A stretch of DNA of 64,000 nt from Vibrio sp. DW001 (lineage in GTDB: Bacteria > Pseudomonadota > Gammaproteobacteria > Enterobacterales > Vibrionaceae): positions 3,286,001-3,350,000 of the forward strand of contig NZ_CP091975.1 in the NCBI RefSeq assembly GCF_029016285.1, in the 5' to 3' direction. The notes below the pieces were generated by a model that made no database searches, was not told where the DNA came from, and saw nothing but the letters and a program-made list of their open reading frames with translations. This document shows, one piece after another, positions 17,597-26,273 of the stretch; position 1 is the stretch's first letter; each line of letters opens with the position of its first letter. A program made the translations under genes and the position numbers.

Positions 17597-18613
17597 TTAA
17601 AAATTTATTACGCCTTTAACCAAAGATTTATTTTCAACGACATCTTCTTTGTATGAATTCCCAAAGGTATGGAAATCGTAATCTCTATTTTTCATCATTG
17701 ATTCAGAAATTTTACCTTGTTCCATCAACTCGATTACACGTTCAAAATCTTGACGTGTTGCATTACGTGAGCTCATAAGCGTGGTTTCTTTCATATGAAA
17801 AGTAGGGTTATGAAATGCTAATTCACCCTTTGTGAAGCCAATAAATACGAGCTTCCCACCGTTACGAATCAGGTTTACTGCATTTGTCATTGATTTGTCG
17901 TACCCAGTCGCATCAAATACGACATCAGCCAACTGACCATTAAATTGACTACGAATATCATCAACGTACGTTTCACTTAGCGCATTTAATGTAGCTGTTT
18001 GTAGTTTGTCTGCTGCCCAAGTTAGACGTTGTTCAGCAACATCAACAATAACAACGTTATGCCCTTCTGCTTTAATGACTGCTGCTGCTGCAAGACCAAT
18101 TGGGCCAGCGCCGACAACAAGAACATTATTCCCCCCAGTCAACTGCGCACGGCGAACCGCATGTGCACTGATAGCAAAACATTCAACCAGTGCTCCTTTA
18201 CTGTTAGACACATTGTCAGGAAGTAGAACCAGATTATCTTCAAGAACCGCTAGGTATTCTGTAAAACCACCATCTTGGTGGACACCGTAAAGAGATACAC
18301 TTTCACAGCAATTGGTTTTACCTTCTTCGCAAGCTGGGCATTCACCACATGGGATACAAGGAATAACAGAATAGCGCTTAGCCACTTCGGCTTTAGTCAC
18401 TTTCTCACCGATTTTTTCGACAGTACCGCAAATTTCATGGCCTAATACACGCGGGTATGAAAAGAAAGGCTGTCGACCAGCGTAAGCATGGATATCTGTG
18501 CCACAGATACCTACTGAATTGACTTTCAGAAGAACTTCATTGCTTTCGATCTCTGGAATCGGGCATTCAATATACTCAATTGAATTGGGTTCATTACAAA
18601 TTAAAGTTTTCAT
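17597..18613 (-). CDS. Zinc-dependent alcohol dehydrogenase, L-galactonate dehydrogenase-like
   Basis: This 338-residue medium-chain dehydrogenase is closely similar over its length to E. coli LgoD (YjjN), which oxidises L-galactonate to D-tagaturonate. The catalytic zinc motif is GICGTDIHAYAG with GHEICG, and four structural-zinc cysteines lie in CIPCGECPACEEGKTNCC. A Rossmann motif VVGAGPIGLAAAAV follows. The FFSYPRVLGHE and ISAHAVRRA segments also match LgoD. It is 8 bases downstream of the fructuronate-reductase family gene. Substrate is inferred from similarity and context; other hexonates are possible. Confidence 0.85.
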   Translation of the reverse strand: MKTLICNEPNSIEYIECPIPEIESNEVLLKVNSVGICGTDIHAYAGRQPFFSYPRVLGHEICGTVEKIGEKVTKAEVAKRYSVIPCIPCGECPACEEGKTNCCESVSLYGVHQDGGFTEYLAVLEDNLVLLPDNVSNSKGALVECFAISAHAVRRAQLTGGNNVLVVGAGPIGLAAAAVIKAEGHNVVIVDVAEQRLTWAADKLQTATLNALSETYVDDIRSQFNGQLADVVFDATGYDKSMTNAVNLIRNGGKLVFIGFTKGELAFHNPTFHMKETTLMSSRNATRQDFERVIELMEQGKISESMMKNRDYDFHTFGNSYKEDVVENKSLVKGVINF

Positions 18614-18621
18614 CTTATTTC

Positions 18622-20088
18622 CTAATCCTTCACTAGTTTTTCAATTGTGTTATTGATGCCCACGGTCTCAATATCATCAAACGCGTTTAGAACCTGCTCA
18701 ATAAACCGTTTATTTTCAACACCGTGCTTTCCAAAGACTTTTTCAATCGCCAATAATGATTTAGCTTGCTCACTTTTCTCAGATACGTGAGACATAATTG
18801 ATTTATATGTTTCTACCAATGGGTCAGATAGTTCATTACCTTTATTAATCATATCAATTACATAGTGCATCCAACCTGCAATTAACACGGGTTGGCATTT
18901 AGCGGGGATATGACGTTCTTGAAGTATTAGATATGGGGCAAGCGCACGTTGAGGGAGTTTTTGAGAGCCATCCATCGCGATTTGTTCGGTTTTGTGTTTG
19001 ATATTTGTGTTACTAAAACGGGCAATGAGTAAATTGGCATACTCGTTGAGATCAACGTTTAAGTCAGGGCTCAATGATTTAGCTTGTTCATCAAGCATTA
19101 ACTTCAATGTGACTGATTGGAAATCAGAATCTTGCATACATTGATAAATAAATTCGTATCCAGCGAGTGAACCATTGTAAGCAAGGAATGAATGGCTACC
19201 GTTAAGCATACGAAGCTTCATTTCCTCATACGGTAGAACATCACCAACGAGCATCGCGCCTGCTTTTTCCCATGGAGGTCGACCTGCTACAAAATTATCT
19301 TCAACTACCCACTGACGGAAATCTTCACAAACTACGCCACAAGGATCGCGATAACCTGTTTGTTCTTCGATGACGTCAAATTGGTCATCGGTCATCGCGG
19401 GAACAATACGGTCAACCATCGTGCTTGGGAAAGTGACGTTTTCTTCAATCCAATCACTCAGTTCAGAATCAAGCTTCTTAGAAAATGCGAGAATGACACT
19501 CTTGGTTAAGTGGCCGTTTTCAGGAATATTGTCACATGACAAAACGCTAAAAGGCGCGAGACCATTATCACGACGAATTCGAAGAGCCTCGGTAACCAAC
19601 CCAATAGCCGACATTGGTACGGTTGGATTGGCCAAATCATGAATAATTAATTGATTGGTTTCATCTAACATTCCCGATTGCGGTGCAGCACAATAACCTT
19701 TTTCAGTTATCGTTAATGAAACGATTTTAACCTGGTCTTCAGTGAGTTTTAGAATTGCTTTTTCAATACCATCTACTGGTGTATGGATTGATTCAGTAAT
19801 AGTTCGAACAAGACGACTATGAGTTTCTGTTGCAGACTTCTCAACGACGGTTAACAAATGATCTTGTGCTCGCAAACTGTCTGTTAACTCTGACCCACCA
19901 AACATATTAATTTCACAGATACCCCATTTATCTTCAGATCGGTCATTCGTTAAATCGTTATAAACGGCTTGATGTCCGCGGTGGAATGCACCAAAACCAA
20001 TATGAACGATATTACTTTTAAGTACTGTTCTATCGTAGCTTGTTGTTGATGAAAACTTACCGTTTTCTATTTTATTTTGATCTTCCAT
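18622..20088 (-). CDS. Mannitol dehydrogenase family, fructuronate reductase-like
   Basis: This 488-residue enzyme belongs to the long-chain mannitol dehydrogenase family. HIGFGAFHRGHQAVY with WGICEINMFGG at the N-terminus, and KLRMLNGSHSFLAYNGSLAGYEFI in the middle, match UxuB-type fructuronate reductases (486 residues in E. coli) and their YdfI/YeiQ relatives. The lysine in TITEKGYC and the NGSHS asparagine/histidine are the expected catalytic residues. It would interconvert a hexuronate 5-keto acid and a hexonate with NAD. Tagaturonate is an alternative substrate, given the LgoD-like neighbour. It is the first gene of the leftward operon, after the divergent promoter shared with kdgK. Confidence 0.87.
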   Translation of the reverse strand: MEDQNKIENGKFSSTTSYDRTVLKSNIVHIGFGAFHRGHQAVYNDLTNDRSEDKWGICEINMFGGSELTDSLRAQDHLLTVVEKSATETHSRLVRTITESIHTPVDGIEKAILKLTEDQVKIVSLTITEKGYCAAPQSGMLDETNQLIIHDLANPTVPMSAIGLVTEALRIRRDNGLAPFSVLSCDNIPENGHLTKSVILAFSKKLDSELSDWIEENVTFPSTMVDRIVPAMTDDQFDVIEEQTGYRDPCGVVCEDFRQWVVEDNFVAGRPPWEKAGAMLVGDVLPYEEMKLRMLNGSHSFLAYNGSLAGYEFIYQCMQDSDFQSVTLKLMLDEQAKSLSPDLNVDLNEYANLLIARFSNTNIKHKTEQIAMDGSQKLPQRALAPYLILQERHIPAKCQPVLIAGWMHYVIDMINKGNELSDPLVETYKSIMSHVSEKSEQAKSLLAIEKVFGKHGVENKRFIEQVLNAFDDIETVGINNTIEKLVKD

Positions 20089-20170
20089 ACAATCCTATCT
20101 TTACAGTCCGAGTGTTGCCTAACTTCAGAATTTGTTAGCGTTTCGTTGTTACTGAGAACACTACACCCAA

Positions 20171-20202
20171 TTGGTTGACCTATCAATATTTTGGATAACC
20201 AA
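20171..20202. promoter_or_regulatory. Paired UxuR/ExuR-like operator sites
   Basis: Two elements, TTGGTTGACCTA (20171-20182) and TTGGATAACCAA (20191-20202), lie 20 bases apart centre to centre, two helical turns. The second is a near-palindrome of the TTGGTWTACCAA type known for UxuR/ExuR. They are 83-114 bases before the fructuronate-reductase gene and are probable targets of the FadR-type regulator at 11226-11993. Confidence 0.55.
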
Positions 20203-20304
20203 TAATTCACTTTTATGACGAAGATCTAAAAACAAAACAAAAATAAATAACCAAAATTAGCATTAATTTATTATAACTTGTTAAATATCAATATATTATA
20301 TTGC

Positions 20305-20326
20305 AACTTTGATTTAGATCAGCATT
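20305..20326. promoter_or_regulatory. Candidate CRP site
   Basis: The 22 bases from 20305 match the CRP consensus at 16 positions, including the core TTTGATTTAGATCA. The site lies about 100 bases before kdgK in the divergent promoter, which suggests catabolite control of the uronate genes. It abuts the UxuR-like site that starts at 20326. Confidence 0.5.
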
Positions 20327-20337
20327 TGGTTTACCAA
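20326..20337. promoter_or_regulatory. UxuR/ExuR-like operator near kdgK
   Basis: TTGGTTTACCAA is a perfect palindrome outside its central TT, and it shares the flanking ATAA with the site at 20191-20202. It lies 90 bases before the kdgK ATG. With the sites at 20171-20202 it suggests that one regulator controls both divergent operons. Confidence 0.6.
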
Positions 20338-20426
20338 TAAATATATCTTTATTAAATCGCTTTGTGATTTAATAAAGATGGACAAAAATCAAACTAACGT
20401 ATCGGAATAGACACACGGATATCATT

Positions 20427-21398
20427 ATGATCGAGGAAAAAAGACACATAGAAAGACCAATTTTTGCTGAAATACTAAGTTTTGGTGAACCAATGTTCGA
20501 ATTGAGCCAAGTTAACCTAAACAATAACGGTGAAGCGGACTTCTTAAGCGGCTTCGGTGGTGATGCTTCTAACTTTGCTATCGCTGCTGCGCGACAAGGC
20601 GCAAACGTCGGTATGCTCACGCACATGGGAGATGATGAATTTGGAAAAAAATTTCTAAATTTGTGGGATAAAGAGAACGTTAATATTTCAACTGTTGTAT
20701 CGAACACCAATAGTCATACTGGCGTTTATTTCATTACGCATGATAAAAACGGGCATCATTTTTCATTCTTACGTAAAGGATCGGCAGCGAGTCTTATCAC
20801 ACCATCACAATTACCTGTAGAAGCTATTAAAAATGCAAAGCTTTTACATATCACCGCTATAACACAGGCAATCAGTGATACCAGTTGTGACTCCACCTTC
20901 AAAGCAATAGAAATTGCATCTAAAAACAACACGTTGATATCCTATGACACTAACCTACGTTTGAAATTATGGTCATTAAACCGTGCTCGTGCCATCATCA
21001 ATGAAACGGCTTCACTGGTAGATATATGCTTTCCAAGTATTGATGAGGCACAGCTTCTCACTGGTTTAGAACACGAAGACGATATTATCGATTATTACCT
21101 CAAAATCGGGTCTAAAACAGTCGTTCTTAAGAAAGGCGCACTGGGGGCAACGGTAGCCAATGAATCAATCCGCGTATCACTACCACCGTTCAAAACCAAT
21201 CCGTTAGACGCAACCGCTGCAGGTGATTCATTTGCTGGCTCGTTCTGTACACATTTAGTTAACGGATATTCATTGGAAGAGTGTTTGAAATTTGCAAACG
21301 CCACCGCCTCTATCACCATTATGGGTTATGGCGCCGTCGCACCACTACCAACACTTGAACAAGTTTTAGATCGCATTAAAAATGGACAATCAAAATGA
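20427..21398 (+). CDS. kdgK: 2-dehydro-3-deoxygluconokinase (PfkB family)
   Basis: This 323-residue sugar kinase should phosphorylate 2-keto-3-deoxygluconate with ATP to KDPG. PfkB signature 1 is GGDASNFAIAAARQGANVGMLTHMGDDEFG (residues about 45-75). Signature 2 is DATAAGDSFAGSF, whose late aspartate is the catalytic base. The gene overlaps eda by four bases (ATGA), so kinase and aldolase are coupled. It diverges from the uronate operon across a 338-base promoter region holding UxuR-like and CRP-like sites. Confidence 0.92.
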   Translation: MIEEKRHIERPIFAEILSFGEPMFELSQVNLNNNGEADFLSGFGGDASNFAIAAARQGANVGMLTHMGDDEFGKKFLNLWDKENVNISTVVSNTNSHTGVYFITHDKNGHHFSFLRKGSAASLITPSQLPVEAIKNAKLLHITAITQAISDTSCDSTFKAIEIASKNNTLISYDTNLRLKLWSLNRARAIINETASLVDICFPSIDEAQLLTGLEHEDDIIDYYLKIGSKTVVLKKGALGATVANESIRVSLPPFKTNPLDATAAGDSFAGSFCTHLVNGYSLEECLKFANATASITIMGYGAVAPLPTLEQVLDRIKNGQSK

Positions 21399-22021
21399 AT
21401 ACTTTAGATTCACGTCTCGCTAAATTAAAAGTGATTCCAGTCATCGTAGTAGATGAAGCGGAAGACATTTTGCCTATTGGTAAGGCTCTGTCAGAAAATG
21501 GTTTACCAGTAGCCGAAATTACGTTCCGTACTGCGGCGGCGGCGGATGCCATCGTATTACTGCGTAAAGAATACCCCGACATGTTGATTGGTGCTGGTAC
21601 GATTTTAAATGAACAACAATTACTCGCAGCAAAAGAAGCGGGGGTCGACTTCGTTGTCTCTGCTGGTCTTAACCCTACAACAGTAAAAGCAGCTCAAAAA
21701 CATAATGTAGCGATTATTGCCGGCGTCAATACACCCTCACTTGTCGAACAGGCGATGGAGTTGGGCCTTACGACTGTTAAGTTTTTTCCCGCAGAAGCAT
21801 CTGGTGGAATAAAAATGCTCAAAGCCATGCTTGCCCCGTATAACCAGATCAAAGTAATGCCAACTGGCGGTATTAATAAAGATAACATTCAAGCGTATCT
21901 TGATGTGCCTAGCGTCCTTGCTTGTGGTGGTTCTTGGATGGTTGACCAATCATTAGTTAAGAATAAAGAGTGGGATAAGATGGCGACGTTGATTAGGGAA
22001 ATTGTGGCGCAACTCAAGTAA
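21395..22021 (+). CDS. eda: KDPG/KHG aldolase Eda
   Basis: This 208-residue class I aldolase splits 2-keto-3-deoxy-6-phosphogluconate to pyruvate and glyceraldehyde 3-phosphate. The Schiff-base lysine is Lys129 in TVKFFPAEASGG, and the catalytic glutamate lies in AEITFRT near residue 42. GAGTILNEQQLLAA and MPTGGINKDNI are further family motifs. Length is close to E. coli Eda (213). It is coupled to kdgK and followed by an AT-rich hairpin at 22023-22051. It also handles 4-hydroxy-2-oxoglutarate in characterised homologues. Confidence 0.95.
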   Translation: MNTLDSRLAKLKVIPVIVVDEAEDILPIGKALSENGLPVAEITFRTAAAADAIVLLRKEYPDMLIGAGTILNEQQLLAAKEAGVDFVVSAGLNPTTVKAAQKHNVAIIAGVNTPSLVEQAMELGLTTVKFFPAEASGGIKMLKAMLAPYNQIKVMPTGGINKDNIQAYLDVPSVLACGGSWMVDQSLVKNKEWDKMATLIREIVAQLK

Positions 22022-22022
22022 T

Positions 22023-22051
22023 GTAAAAAGAAGCAAAATGGTTCTTTTTAC
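22023..22051 (+). terminator. Hairpin after eda
   Basis: Arms GTAAAAAGAA (22023-22032) and TTCTTTTTAC (22042-22051) pair perfectly around a nine-base loop, directly after the eda stop codon. The stem is AT-rich and ends in a T-run inside the right arm, so it is a weak terminator candidate. Confidence 0.5.
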
Positions 22052-22177
22052 ACAGGGGGTAAAGGTTTAGTTTTCGAGCTTGACCTTTATCGAAGAACAC
22101 CTTCACGAAAAAAAATATCCCGTAACAACAGATCAATAACCACCGCCTTTTACTGGTTAACAACGCGACCCACATCC

Positions 22178-23053
22178 TCAAAAATTAAGGTATTTTATGC
22201 ACAGATCATGAAATGCTTGCGCCTGAGGAGAGATTGTTCGATCAATGAGTCTAAATATGCCTATTTGTCGTTTCAATGGAGGGTCGACAAGCGGAATCCA
22301 AATCAACCTTGTTTCATTCGTTGGAAACGCAAGTTTAGGCAGTGTCGTCACACCGATTCCAAGCTCTAATACAGAAAAAAGAGACGTAATATTCTCGACG
22401 GAGTAGAGCGCGTTCTGACTCAATGTTCTCGCGGGTGTCGGATCGAGGAGTGTGCAAGTTCCATTACGAATAAAGGGCTGATCTAGCAACATTTTCCATT
22501 CAATACCGGCAGTATGCTGTGCAATAGGGTTATCACGTAAACAGACCACACCAATCGGATCAGAAATTAAAGGGGTAAAATGTATCTCTTTCTCATCAAG
22601 GTGGGAGCAATTTCCCAACGCCAAATCAACTTCACCCGACAGCAATCGAGCTTCGACACCTGCCGCATTATCATCGATTAAGCTCACTTCAACATTTGGA
22701 TGTCTTTCGCAAAAAGCACCCAGAACGCTCGGTATTAGTTTTGCTGCGACAGACGGTACACTGGCAATACGTACTCTTCCTTGCTGCCCCGCAGCTGCAG
22801 CCATTAAGTCATTATTCAGTGCATTGTACACATTTAAGAACTGTACAATTTTGGGTAGGCATATTACACCGAAAGGAGTAAGGGTCGATTTATTACCAGG
22901 TTCAAATAAAGGTTGGCCTAGGTTGCGTTCCAGTTCTTTTATTGATGTAGAAAGCGCTGCTTGCGATCGATTTGCTCGATGAGAAGCGGCCCGAAATCCC
23001 CCTTCTTCCACCACCAAAAAAAAATGATTCAGTTGCTGAAGTTTAATACTCAT
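22178..23053 (-). CDS. LysR-family transcriptional regulator
   Basis: This 291-residue LysR protein has the N-terminal winged helix (LNHFFLVVEEGGFRAASHRANRSQAALSTSIKELERNLGQPLFE) and a periplasmic-binding-like effector domain with the GRVRIASVPSVAAKLIPSVLGAF start. It diverges from ridA, and a dyad at 23116-23143 lies between them. It probably activates the ridA-to-30.4 kb operon in response to that pathway's substrate. The inducer is unknown. Confidence 0.9.
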   Translation of the reverse strand: MSIKLQQLNHFFLVVEEGGFRAASHRANRSQAALSTSIKELERNLGQPLFEPGNKSTLTPFGVICLPKIVQFLNVYNALNNDLMAAAAGQQGRVRIASVPSVAAKLIPSVLGAFCERHPNVEVSLIDDNAAGVEARLLSGEVDLALGNCSHLDEKEIHFTPLISDPIGVVCLRDNPIAQHTAGIEWKMLLDQPFIRNGTCTLLDPTPARTLSQNALYSVENITSLFSVLELGIGVTTLPKLAFPTNETRLIWIPLVDPPLKRQIGIFRLIDRTISPQAQAFHDLCIKYLNF

Positions 23054-23115
23054 GTTTGTGGTCCCTTCTTAGTCCTTTGCTTTCCGTGTGCTCAACCTAG
23101 CGATAAGTTTTATTT

Positions 23116-23143
23116 ATCAAACGTACAAAATTTACCGTTTGAT
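23116..23143. promoter_or_regulatory. Dyad between LysR gene and ridA
   Basis: ATCAAACG (23116-23123) and CGTTTGAT (23136-23143) are exact inverted repeats separated by 12 bases, within partly matching TTTATC flanks. The position, 62 bases after the LysR start and 67 before the ridA start, fits a LysR activator/autorepressor site. Confidence 0.5.
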
Positions 23144-23210
23144 TTATCGTTCGTCAAGACGCAAGATTTAACCAATTAGAAACATTTATGTAACATAGTT
23201 GGATAATTAC

Positions 23211-23609
23211 GTGAGCACACTAGCAAACAAACACCCAATAGAAACGTCTCTTTTTGCCTCTAAAGCACCTCTTGAGTGGGCACTGGTTAACAACGGAACC
23301 TTGTATACCGCTCAAATTCCTATCAATCAATCTGGCGCGGTTGTTGAAGGAGGTATTGAAGCCCAAACGAGACAAACATTAGACAACCTTGTCCATACTT
23401 TAGAGTGTGCTGGTGAAACACTTGATTCAGTTTTACAGGTACTGATTTACGTCACTGATCGTGAGTATCTCACCACTGTTAATCAGGTCTACGCAGAGTA
23501 CTTTAACGCGCCCTACCCTAATCGTGCAGCCATGGTGGTTGCAGGGTTAGCTCGTGAAGAAATGCTGGTGGAATTTGTTGTGTATGCCAGTTCCTCACAA
23601 CCGACTTAA
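23211..23609 (+). CDS. RidA-family protein (imine/enamine deaminase type)
   Basis: This protein of about 132 residues belongs to the YjgF/YER057c/UK114 (RidA) family, which hydrolyses reactive enamine/imine intermediates. The conserved arginine lies in FNAPYPNRAAMVV, followed by a MLVEFVVYA segment in place of the usual VEIEAIA. The frame is open to a TTG at 23199, but the GTG at 23211 has a GGA ribosome site 7 bases upstream and is preferred. It is the first gene of an operon with an aldehyde dehydrogenase, M19 protein, BCCT carrier and two unassigned proteins. This suggests that an imine or enamine arises in the pathway. Confidence 0.85.
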   Translation: MSTLANKHPIETSLFASKAPLEWALVNNGTLYTAQIPINQSGAVVEGGIEAQTRQTLDNLVHTLECAGETLDSVLQVLIYVTDREYLTTVNQVYAEYFNAPYPNRAAMVVAGLAREEMLVEFVVYASSSQPT

Positions 23610-23672
23610 CACATTATCTCATTAATTTCGTGATTGAGGTTTACCTTAATCGATAAGTGAAAGGAACGAACA

Positions 23673-25136
23673 ATGACAACGCTAATCAACAATGTTCACG
23701 CTGAAAAAGCACTTTATATCGCAGGTGAATGGCACTCAGGCATCAGCACTATTGCCAACATCAACCCTTCAGATATCACTGAAAATATAGGCCACTTTGC
23801 ACAAGCAAGCGAAGACCAAGTTCATCAAGCGATTGCCGCGGCTAAGCAAGCACAACCTGAATGGGAAAAAACACCTATTGAACGTAAACAGGCCATATTA
23901 CAGGCGATTGGCGACGAGCTTATTGCGCGTTGTGACGAGCTTGGCACCTTGTTGTCACGTGAAGAAGGAAAACCGTTTGTAGAGGGTAGAGGTGAAATCT
24001 ATCGCGCAGGGCAGTTCTTTCAATATTTTGCAGCTGAAGTGCTACGCCAAATTGGTGATAACGCGGATTCTGTCAGACCCGGTGTATCCGTAGAAGTTAC
24101 CCGTGAAGCTGTCGGTGCTATTGCCATTATCTCCCCTTGGAACTTTCCTACTGCAACGGCAGCGTGGAAGATTGCACCGGCTTTAGCGTTTGGTAATAGC
24201 GTTATTTGGAAACCTGCAAACCTAACACCAGCAAGTGCTGTTGCCTTAACAGAAATCATCCATCGTCAAGGACTGCCTGCTGGCGTATTTAACTTAGTGT
24301 TAGGTAACGGTTCACAGGTAGGTAATGCGCTTATTAACTCCCCTAAGATAGATGGTGTTAGCTTCACTGGTTCTGTTGACACTGGTCGAAAAGTAGCCAC
24401 CGCTACCGCGCCCAACTTTGTTCGTTGCCAACTTGAAATGGGCAGCAAAAACGCACTAGTGATTGCTGATGATGCCGACATACAAACCGCAGTAGATGCC
24501 ACCATAGCTGGCTCTTTTTCTGGTGCTGGTCAGAAGTGCACCGCGTCATCTCGCCTTGTGGTCACAGACGGTATTCATGATGCTTTTGTTGATGCGTTAA
24601 TCAAGAGAATGGGTAGCCTCAAGGTAGGTCATGCTTTAGAAGATGGCATATTTATGGGTCCAGTAGTGGATGGTAATCAACTTGATGCAAATCTTTCATG
24701 GGTAGACAAAGCCCGCCAAAGTGGGGCTGAGCTAGCCGTTGGCGGTGAACGCCTAAACATGAAACATGACGGTTTTTATATGTCTCCAACACTTTTCCTA
24801 GAAACCAAAAACAGTTGGGAAGTGAATCAAGAAGAAGTCTTTGCCCCTTTGGCTTGCGTTATTCGTGTTGCCGATTTAGATGAAGCTATTGCGACAACCA
24901 ACGATACACGGTTTGGTTTAACCGGTGGGATCATCACTCAAAGCCTTCGTTCAAGTGCCCTGTTTAAACAGCAAGTACAAACCGGCTGTGTCATGGTCAA
25001 CCTACCCACCGCAGGCACAGATTATCACGTCCCATTTGGTGGCCGAAAAGAGTCTAGCTTTGGTCCTAGAGAGCAAGGCCAATACGCAAAAGAATTCTAT
25101 ACCGTAGTTAAAACTGCCTATCAACGACCTTATTAG
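23673..25136 (+). CDS. Aldehyde dehydrogenase, 2-oxoglutarate semialdehyde dehydrogenase-like
   Basis: This 487-residue NAD(P)-dependent aldehyde dehydrogenase has nucleophile Cys289 in GQKCTASSR and general base Glu255 in CQLEMGSKN. The cofactor segments ISPWNFPTATAAWKIAPALAFGN and SFTGSVDTGRKV are canonical. GQKCTASSR and the lengths between motifs resemble 2,5-dioxovalerate (2-oxoglutarate semialdehyde) dehydrogenases more than betaine aldehyde dehydrogenases. An AAGGAACGAACA ribosome region precedes the ATG. In this operon it should oxidise a semialdehyde product; which one is unknown. Confidence 0.88.
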   Translation: MTTLINNVHAEKALYIAGEWHSGISTIANINPSDITENIGHFAQASEDQVHQAIAAAKQAQPEWEKTPIERKQAILQAIGDELIARCDELGTLLSREEGKPFVEGRGEIYRAGQFFQYFAAEVLRQIGDNADSVRPGVSVEVTREAVGAIAIISPWNFPTATAAWKIAPALAFGNSVIWKPANLTPASAVALTEIIHRQGLPAGVFNLVLGNGSQVGNALINSPKIDGVSFTGSVDTGRKVATATAPNFVRCQLEMGSKNALVIADDADIQTAVDATIAGSFSGAGQKCTASSRLVVTDGIHDAFVDALIKRMGSLKVGHALEDGIFMGPVVDGNQLDANLSWVDKARQSGAELAVGGERLNMKHDGFYMSPTLFLETKNSWEVNQEEVFAPLACVIRVADLDEAIATTNDTRFGLTGGIITQSLRSSALFKQQVQTGCVMVNLPTAGTDYHVPFGGRKESSFGPREQGQYAKEFYTVVKTAYQRPY

Positions 25137-25185
25137 TGTTTTACGTAGAAACCTAAAAAAACAAAGAATTGAGTGAGGAGTTGAT

Positions 25186-26175
25186 ATGTATCAGAAGCGA
25201 ATAGTGATAGACGGATTGCAATATTGCAACTGGAATCGAGAGTACTTCCAAACGCTAAAAGCAAGCGGTATCACTGCGGTTCACGTGACCTTGGTTTATC
25301 ACGAAAATGCACGTGAAACCCTAACACGCTTTGCCGAGTGGAATTTACGTTTTGAACAAAATGCCGATTTAATCATGATCGTTCGTTCCATGGCTGACGT
25401 GACAAAAGCGAAACAACTGGGGAAGGTCGGTATCTTCTTTGGCGCGCAAAACTGCTCTCCTATCGATGATGAAATTGGCTTAATTGAAGTGATGCGCCAA
25501 CAAGGCCTGCTGATCATGCAACTGACTTACAACAATCAGAGCCTTATTGCTACTGGATGTTATGAGCAACATGATTCGGGTATCACTCGATTTGGCAAAC
25601 AAGCTATCGCCGAAATGAATCAAGTGGGCATGATTATCGACATGTCACACAGCGCAGAACGGTCAACTTTAGAAGCGATTGACCTTTCTTCAAGACCGAT
25701 CTGCATCAGCCACGCAAACCCCACATTCGCGCATCAAGCTCTACGCAACAAATCTGATGAAGTAATCAAAGCCTTAGCCGCACGTGGGGGCCTACTAGGG
25801 TTTAGCCTATATCCATTCCACCTACCTAATGGCAGCCAGTGTACTTTGGAAGACTTCTGTCAAATGGTGGCATCTACCGCTGACTTAGTTGGTATCGAAC
25901 ATTTAGCGATTGGCAGTGATTTGTGTCTCAATCAACCCCAATCCGTATTGGAATGGATGCGTAATGGGCGATGGTCAAAGGCGATGGATTACGGAGAAGG
26001 ATCCGTAAATAACGCCGGTTGGCCTGATTCTCTACCTTGGTTTTGCGGTAGTGCAGGTATGGAGAATATATATAACGGACTCATTCGCCACGGGTTCAGT
26101 GAACCTGAAGCGGGAAAAATACTAGGCGACAACTGGTTTAACTTCCTTATGCAAGGGCTTGAACCTAGCACGTAA
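25186..26175 (+). CDS. M19 (renal dipeptidase)-like protein lacking N-terminal metal ligands
   Basis: This 329-residue TIM-barrel protein belongs to the membrane dipeptidase (peptidase M19) family. It resembles the variant encoded in the dimethylglycine/glycine betaine catabolic region of Pseudomonas aeruginosa (PA5396 type). Retained family motifs are IDMSHS with His155, SHANP with His176 and GSDL with Asp245. The first-strand HxD pair that binds zinc in true dipeptidases is replaced: after IDG it reads LQYCNW, with Leu11 and Tyr13 in those places. Dipeptidase activity is therefore doubtful; a related amidohydrolase role is possible. A GAGTGAGGAG ribosome region precedes the ATG. Confidence 0.85.
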   Translation: MYQKRIVIDGLQYCNWNREYFQTLKASGITAVHVTLVYHENARETLTRFAEWNLRFEQNADLIMIVRSMADVTKAKQLGKVGIFFGAQNCSPIDDEIGLIEVMRQQGLLIMQLTYNNQSLIATGCYEQHDSGITRFGKQAIAEMNQVGMIIDMSHSAERSTLEAIDLSSRPICISHANPTFAHQALRNKSDEVIKALAARGGLLGFSLYPFHLPNGSQCTLEDFCQMVASTADLVGIEHLAIGSDLCLNQPQSVLEWMRNGRWSKAMDYGEGSVNNAGWPDSLPWFCGSAGMENIYNGLIRHGFSEPEAGKILGDNWFNFLMQGLEPST

Positions 26176-26273
26176 TACAGTAACTCGAACAAGGAATGGT
26201 CTACTTCTCATAATAAAAACAAGGTAGACGTTAACTAACATTTGCATCAGCAAAAAACGACTGGAGTCAGAGT

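Noticed and set aside
18622..20088. Calling this gene uxaB (tagaturonate reductase)
   Set aside because: The N-terminal and central motifs fit the UxuB/YdfI/YeiQ side better, though the LgoD-like neighbour keeps tagaturonate possible; no symbol is given.
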